Assembly: GCA_902492555.1 (NCBI GenBank)
Contig: CABUMH010000001.1
Location: 62,001 to 126,000 of the forward strand
Source: Eisenbergiella sp900555195
GTDB lineage: Bacteria > Bacillota > Clostridia > Lachnospirales > Lachnospiraceae
Direction of reading: 5' to 3'
Length of the DNA: 64,000 nt
The position numbers and the translations under genes are program-made. The notes under the pieces were generated by a model. It was given only the letters and a program-made list of their open reading frames with translations, was not told the origin of the DNA and did not search any database. Shown here one piece after another: positions 63,677 to 64,000 of this stretch; position 1 is the first letter of the stretch, and each line of letters begins with the position of its first letter.

Positions 63677-64000
63677 ATGGATAACAATATTGCTGCAATT
63701 GGTAAAAGAATACAAAAATGTCGTGAAAATGCTGGGTTAACTCAGCAAAAGGTAGCAGAATATATGGACTGGTCCACAAATTTTGTAAGCCGCCTGGAAA
63801 GAGGCTGTACCATGACAAGCGTTTGCAAGCTTTGCAAGCTGGCCAATGTACTTGATACTACAGTTAGCGCTTTTTTTTATTGATATTATACCCGCTGATC
63901 CTGCTGACCTGGTAAATACTCCGCGGATACAGGAACTTATGCGCCAAATCGCAGAACTGGATAAACAGCATCAAGAATATATACTTGAAAATCTGGAGCT
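63677..64000 (+). pseudogene. XRE-type regulator with frameshift at a T8 tract
   Basis: The first 68 residues are a helix-turn-helix of XRE type (RIQKCRENAGLTQQKVAEYM, WSTNFVSRLERG) ending FFY-stop. With seven instead of eight T at 63871-63878 the frame continues as AFFIDIIPADPADLVNTPRI QELM... to the window end. So the gene is either inactivated, phase-variable or misread at this run. RBS AAAGGGAAAAAAT. Divergent from the lan operon with the direct repeat between them. Confidence 0.7.

Overview
The window looks like a mosaic of accessory DNA from a low-to-mid GC Gram-positive gut clostridium, most probably a Lachnospiraceae member. This rests on gene types seen here (DUF5688, DUF6809, PcfK/PcfJ-like, YqaJ plus RecD2 modules, AgrC/AgrA-type signalling) and strong AGGAGG ribosome sites. 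It is an inference from family knowledge, not from a marker gene. No rRNA, tRNA or CRISPR array was seen. Base composition changes sharply by eye: about 1.3-12.5 kb and 48.6-63.7 kb are AT-rich, while 12.8-48.2 kb is clearly more GC-rich, so the pieces have different origins.

0-15.5 kb is an accreted island rich in defence-type genes. It opens with decayed fragments: the tail of a DUF4143-type ATPase, a relic of the same tyrosine integrase that is intact at 14.5 kb, and a PIN-toxin relic. Then come a tight minus-strand operon (HD phosphohydrolase, radical SAM protein, DUF2284 metal-binding protein) with no assigned function, two ruined large serine recombinases, two glycosyltransferases facing a 1049-residue Mrr-nuclease/STAND-ATPase/TPR protein, a SIR2-domain protein and the intact tyrosine integrase. 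The glycosyltransferase/STAND module is bracketed by two identical 21-bp sites in inverted orientation, one just upstream of each start.

15.5-48.6 kb is a mobile-element replication and cargo region. A plus-strand operon from a promoter at 17.83 kb encodes a YqaJ recombinase, RecD2 helicase, CHC2/TOPRIM primase, and PcfK- and PcfJ-like proteins. Cargo follows: an ATPase/TOPRIM-like pair, Ku plus a LigD-type ligase, a Septu-like ATPase/HNH pair, MNT/HEPN toxin-antitoxin pieces and a frameshifted PAPS-reductase-like gene. A long minus-strand operon (48.2 down to 35.4 kb) encodes DUF932, a sigma-like protein, a methylase-SNF2 fusion, DUF5688, DUF6809 and unknown proteins. It is read through a terminator-like attenuator in its leader. 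No relaxase or type IV secretion gene is visible.

48.6-63.7 kb holds two peptide natural-product loci. The first is a six-gene minus-strand operon: a 26-residue basic, aromatic peptide, a radical SAM/SPASM maturase with a PqqD-like leader-binding domain, an MFS transporter, an oligopeptide-binding protein without signal peptide, an HEFGH metallopeptidase and a cysteine-rich DUF3109/YkgJ-like protein. The 26-codon gene is easily missed and this is the best candidate for an undescribed system. The second is a class II lanthipeptide locus: an unknown protein, a LytTR response regulator, an AgrC-type kinase, a 47-residue precursor ending in CC, a leaky-terminator hairpin and LanM. An IS256-family remnant is fused 17 bp after lanM, so export and immunity genes are missing. 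A direct repeat with 21-bp period upstream of the operon fits a LytTR operator. The window ends in an XRE regulator with a frameshift at a T8 tract.
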